Assembly (NCBI RefSeq): GCF_014204945.1
Contig: NZ_JACHMN010000002.1
Location: 2,999,001-3,063,000, forward strand
Length of the DNA stretch: 64,000 nt
Origin: Allocatelliglobosispora scoriae
Lineage (GTDB): Bacteria > Actinomycetota > Actinomycetes > Mycobacteriales > Micromonosporaceae
Direction of reading: 5' to 3'
A model generated the notes under the pieces. That model searched no databases. It was not told where the DNA came from and saw only the letters and a list, made by a program, of their open reading frames with translations. This document shows positions 62,098-64,000 of the stretch, piece after piece; the first letter of the stretch is position 1; each line of letters begins with the position of its first letter. The position numbers and the translations under genes were made by a program.

Positions 62098-62181
62098 GGC
62101 GGGTTGCCCGAGCGGCCAATGGGAGCGGACTGTAAATCCGTCGCGAAAGCTTCAGAGGTTCGAATCCTCTACCCGCCACCA
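62098..62181 (+). tRNA. tRNA-Tyr (GTA)
   Basis: 84 bases with encoded CCA. Acceptor GGCGGGT/ACCCGCC, anticodon loop CTGTAAA (GTA), a long variable arm (type II) and T loop TTCGAAT. Followed by a terminator. Confidence 0.94.
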
Positions 62182-62192
62182 CCAGCAAGAAC

Positions 62193-62227
62193 ACGGCCCG
62201 GACCAGCGGAAACGCTGACCGGGCCGT
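62193..62227 (+). terminator. tRNA-Tyr terminator
   Basis: ACGGCCCGG / CCGGGCCGT with an inner CAGCG/CGCTG stem and a GAAA tetraloop, with one bulge. No T-run. Confidence 0.75.
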
Positions 62228-62304
62228 TGCATGCCCGAGCATGATCGCGCTGTTTCCCGGAACTACGGCCTACCCCCGCGCTGGGAAGGGGCTGTTTCCG
62301 GGAA

Positions 62305-62352
62305 GCAGCACGATCACGCGGCGGAAGCCGGAAAGCAGCGCGATCACGCGGC
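62305..62352. repeat. Two near-identical 18-bp direct repeats, period 30
   Basis: GCAGCACGATCACGCGGC (62305-62322) and GCAGCGCGATCACGCGGC (62335-62352), one mismatch. They lie in the 189-base noncoding gap between tRNA-Tyr and the pentapeptide gene. No further copies in the gap, so not an array. Confidence 0.7.
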
Positions 62353-62370
62353 AGGCAGGAAGCACCAGCG

Positions 62371-63234
62371 TCAACGCCGAGCTCGCGACCGCCCCTTGGC
62401 CACAGGCCGAGCAGCCGACGCACCCCAGTGGGCCGGCCTGGTGAGCGACGGTGGCAGCTTCGTCGCCGCATCGCCCCGGGCGGAGTCGAGCTGCGACTGG
62501 ATCAGGAAGATGCTGCTGCTCAGATCAGCCCCACCAAGCTCCGCACCCCGGCAGTCGGCCCCGATCAGATCCGCCATCCTCAGGTCGGCCCCGCGCAGAT
62601 CAGCCCCGATCAGATAGGCGCCCCGCAGATTAGCCCCGCGCAGGTCGGCTCCCCGAAGCTTCGCCCCGATCAGATCGGCACCACGCCGCTCGAGCCGCTT
62701 ACCCGGCGCGCCGGCCCGGACCAGCGAGCTGACCCGCAGCAGGAGATCGTTCACCTCGCCCCGGTGCCGCGGCAGGTCGACGGCGAGCACCTCCTCGGGC
62801 GAGCCCTCCGCGAACCCCGAGGTCACGGCGATCAGCGCAGCGAGTTCCCCACGGAGCGGGTCCACCGACACCAGCCCCAGCGCCTCGGTCAGGTAGTAGA
62901 GCAGTTCGTGGAGCTGCCGCATCACCGGGAACACGTCGAACATGGGCTTGGCGAGCTCAGGCGATCGCCGCCAGTCCCGCCCGCCGAAGGTGATCTGGGA
63001 GATCTGCTGCCCGGCACCGAAGCAGTCGAAGACCGTGCAGCCGGGGAAGCCCTTCTCTCGCAGGCTGGTGTGGATGCCGCAGCGGAAGTCGGTCCGCAGG
63101 TTGGGGCAGGCGTGCCCGGCCGGCTTGTCGATGGCGAAATCGGCCGAGGCCGCGAAGGCGGGGGCGACACAGCACAGTCCGAAACAGTTCGCGCAGTCGG
63201 CGCGCAGTTCGCGCGCCACCGGAGACTCGGCCAC
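62371..63234 (-). CDS. Cys-rich pentapeptide-repeat protein
   Basis: 287 aa. Residues 1-75 hold eight Cys (CANCFGLCC, then C43, C52, C66, C71), a pattern like metal-binding YkgJ-type domains. Residues 80-170 are helical. About twelve pentapeptide repeats follow ([40 protein letters not shown]), which fold as a right-handed beta helix. The tail is basic. Start GTG 63234. Some pentapeptide proteins mimic DNA and protect gyrase, but nothing here shows that role. Confidence 0.8.
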   Translation of the reverse strand: MAESPVARELRADCANCFGLCCVAPAFAASADFAIDKPAGHACPNLRTDFRCGIHTSLREKGFPGCTVFDCFGAGQQISQITFGGRDWRRSPELAKPMFDVFPVMRQLHELLYYLTEALGLVSVDPLRGELAALIAVTSGFAEGSPEEVLAVDLPRHRGEVNDLLLRVSSLVRAGAPGKRLERRGADLIGAKLRGADLRGANLRGAYLIGADLRGADLRMADLIGADCRGAELGGADLSSSIFLIQSQLDSARGDAATKLPPSLTRPAHWGASAARPVAKGRSRARR

Positions 63235-63294
63235 GCGCTCACCCTACCGAGGGTGCCCTCTTCGGGGAGGCAGCCCGCCTCCCCGAAGTGCCCG

Positions 63295-64000
63295 TCACGC
63301 GCGGGAGACCGCCACCGCCCGGGCGATCGATCCGGTGGGCAGGGCGGCGACGACGGCGGCCGTGCCCACCGCCAGGCCGGCGAAGAGGAACGCGAACGGG
63401 ACCCCGCCGGGGCGGTCGACGATCAGCCCGCTCACCGCACCGCCGACGGCGCTCGCCGAGACGCCGGTGGTGACGACCCAGGTGTATGCCTCGTTCAGCA
63501 TCGCGCCGGGCGCGATGAGGCCGACCAGCGAGTTCTCCACGGTCAACGCCGGTGCGATCGTGGCACCGCCGAGGACGAGCGCCACACCCAGCGCCGCCGG
63601 TCCAGGCATGATGGCGAGTACGCCGAGACTGCCCGCGACTCCCGCCAGCAGCAGCGCGAACTGCCGTGACGGCGCCTTGGCGGGCCGACGGGTCCCGAAC
63701 CAGAGCCCGCCGACGGCGCTGCCGATGCTCCACACCGCGAGCAGGACGGCACCGACCGTTTCGGGGCTCTCGACGACGTGCGCGGTGGCGTACGCGGGGA
63801 CGGCGACACCGATCGCACCGAACGCCGTGCCGAGTCCCGCCACGCAGAGCAGCAGTGCGGGGAAGCCCGGCGTGCGCAGCGGACCGAGCCCGGTCGCCCG
63901 GTGCTGCCGCTCGTGTGGCTTGACCTGCCGCATCGCCTTGCCGAGCGCGACGGTCAGGGTGCCGATGAGCGTGACGACGGCGGCGACGCCGATCGCGAAG
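63295..64000 (-). CDS. MFS transporter, 5' part beyond window
   Basis: At least 235 aa; the frame is open to the window edge and continues as membrane sequence (IGVAAVVTLIGTLTVALGKA) upstream of the ATG at 63933, so that ATG is internal. The visible part is the C-terminal half with six helices (FPALLLCVAGLGTAFGAIGV, VGAVLLAVWSIGSAVGGLWF and others). This resembles an MFS exporter; substrate unknown. Confidence 0.8.
   Translation of the reverse strand, partial: FAIGVAAVVTLIGTLTVALGKAMRQVKPHERQHRATGLGPLRTPGFPALLLCVAGLGTAFGAIGVAVPAYATAHVVESPETVGAVLLAVWSIGSAVGGLWFGTRRPAKAPSRQFALLLAGVAGSLGVLAIMPGPAALGVALVLGGATIAPALTVENSLVGLIAPGAMLNEAYTWVVTTGVSASAVGGAVSGLIVDRPGGVPFAFLFAGLAVGTAAVVAALPTGSIARAVAVSRA

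Noticed and set aside
62305-62352. Direct repeats with period 30 as the start of a CRISPR array
   Set aside because: Only two copies, spacer of 12 bases, and no cas genes nearby.

Overview
The window is high-GC actinobacterial chromosomal DNA. The gene order, SigA-type promoters (-10 boxes of the form TAnnnT), frequent GTG starts, two TTG starts, and the wording of several ribosomal proteins (for example the L16 N-terminus) fit Micromonosporaceae (the Micromonospora/Actinoplanes group). I cannot name a genus. No transposase, integrase, prophage, CRISPR array or rRNA gene was found. This is core chromosome, not an island.

Region 1 (about 1-19.7 kb) is mixed housekeeping and poorly known genes on both strands. 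It holds a RecB-family nuclease, a MarC-type membrane protein, an ECF sigma factor of the SigE family translationally coupled to a membrane partner, a PH-domain membrane protein, a TrmH-type methyltransferase, thioredoxin, three DUF4190-type membrane proteins, two SDR oxidoreductases, an EamA transporter, a HAD hydrolase and an RsmC-like methyltransferase. Scattered among them are three genes whose products resemble ethylmalonyl-CoA pathway enzymes: a MaoC hydratase at 7275, an acyl-CoA dehydrogenase at 9187 and a CoA-ester lyase at 14172. Long perfect palindromes sit at several gene ends.

Region 2 (about 19.7-58.4 kb, almost all minus strand) is one long translation and transcription supercluster. 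In the direction of transcription, from high to low coordinates, it runs: tRNA-Thr, tRNA-Met, rpmG, hadA-hadB, tRNA-Trp, secE, nusG, rplK, rplA, L10 leader, rplJ, rplL, [opposite-strand mannosyltransferase], rpoB, rpoC, two small membrane proteins, rpsL, rpsG, fusA, tuf, the S10 operon (rpsJ to rpsQ), the spc operon (rplN to rplO), secY, adk, map, infA, rpmJ, rpsM, rpsK, rpsD, rpoA, rplQ, truA. Short overlaps (ATGA, GTGA, TAATG, TGATG) couple many of the genes. Promoter-like sequences can be placed upstream of the Thr/Met tRNAs, rpmG, tRNA-Trp/secE, rplJ, rpoB, rpsL, rpsJ, secY and infA.

Region 3 (58.4-64 kb) holds a membrane GAF-GGDEF-EAL protein, a tiny membrane protein, a YajQ-family protein, tRNA-Tyr, a Cys-rich pentapeptide-repeat protein and the 3' part of an MFS transporter that runs off the window.

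The most notable signals are: an identical 28-bp element in the leaders of both the str (rpsL) and S10 (rpsJ) operons; an antisense PIG-V-type mannosyltransferase gene wedged between rplJL and rpoBC; a promoter-plus-hairpin break in front of secY; and the dispersed ethylmalonyl-CoA genes. I saw no clearly novel multi-gene system.
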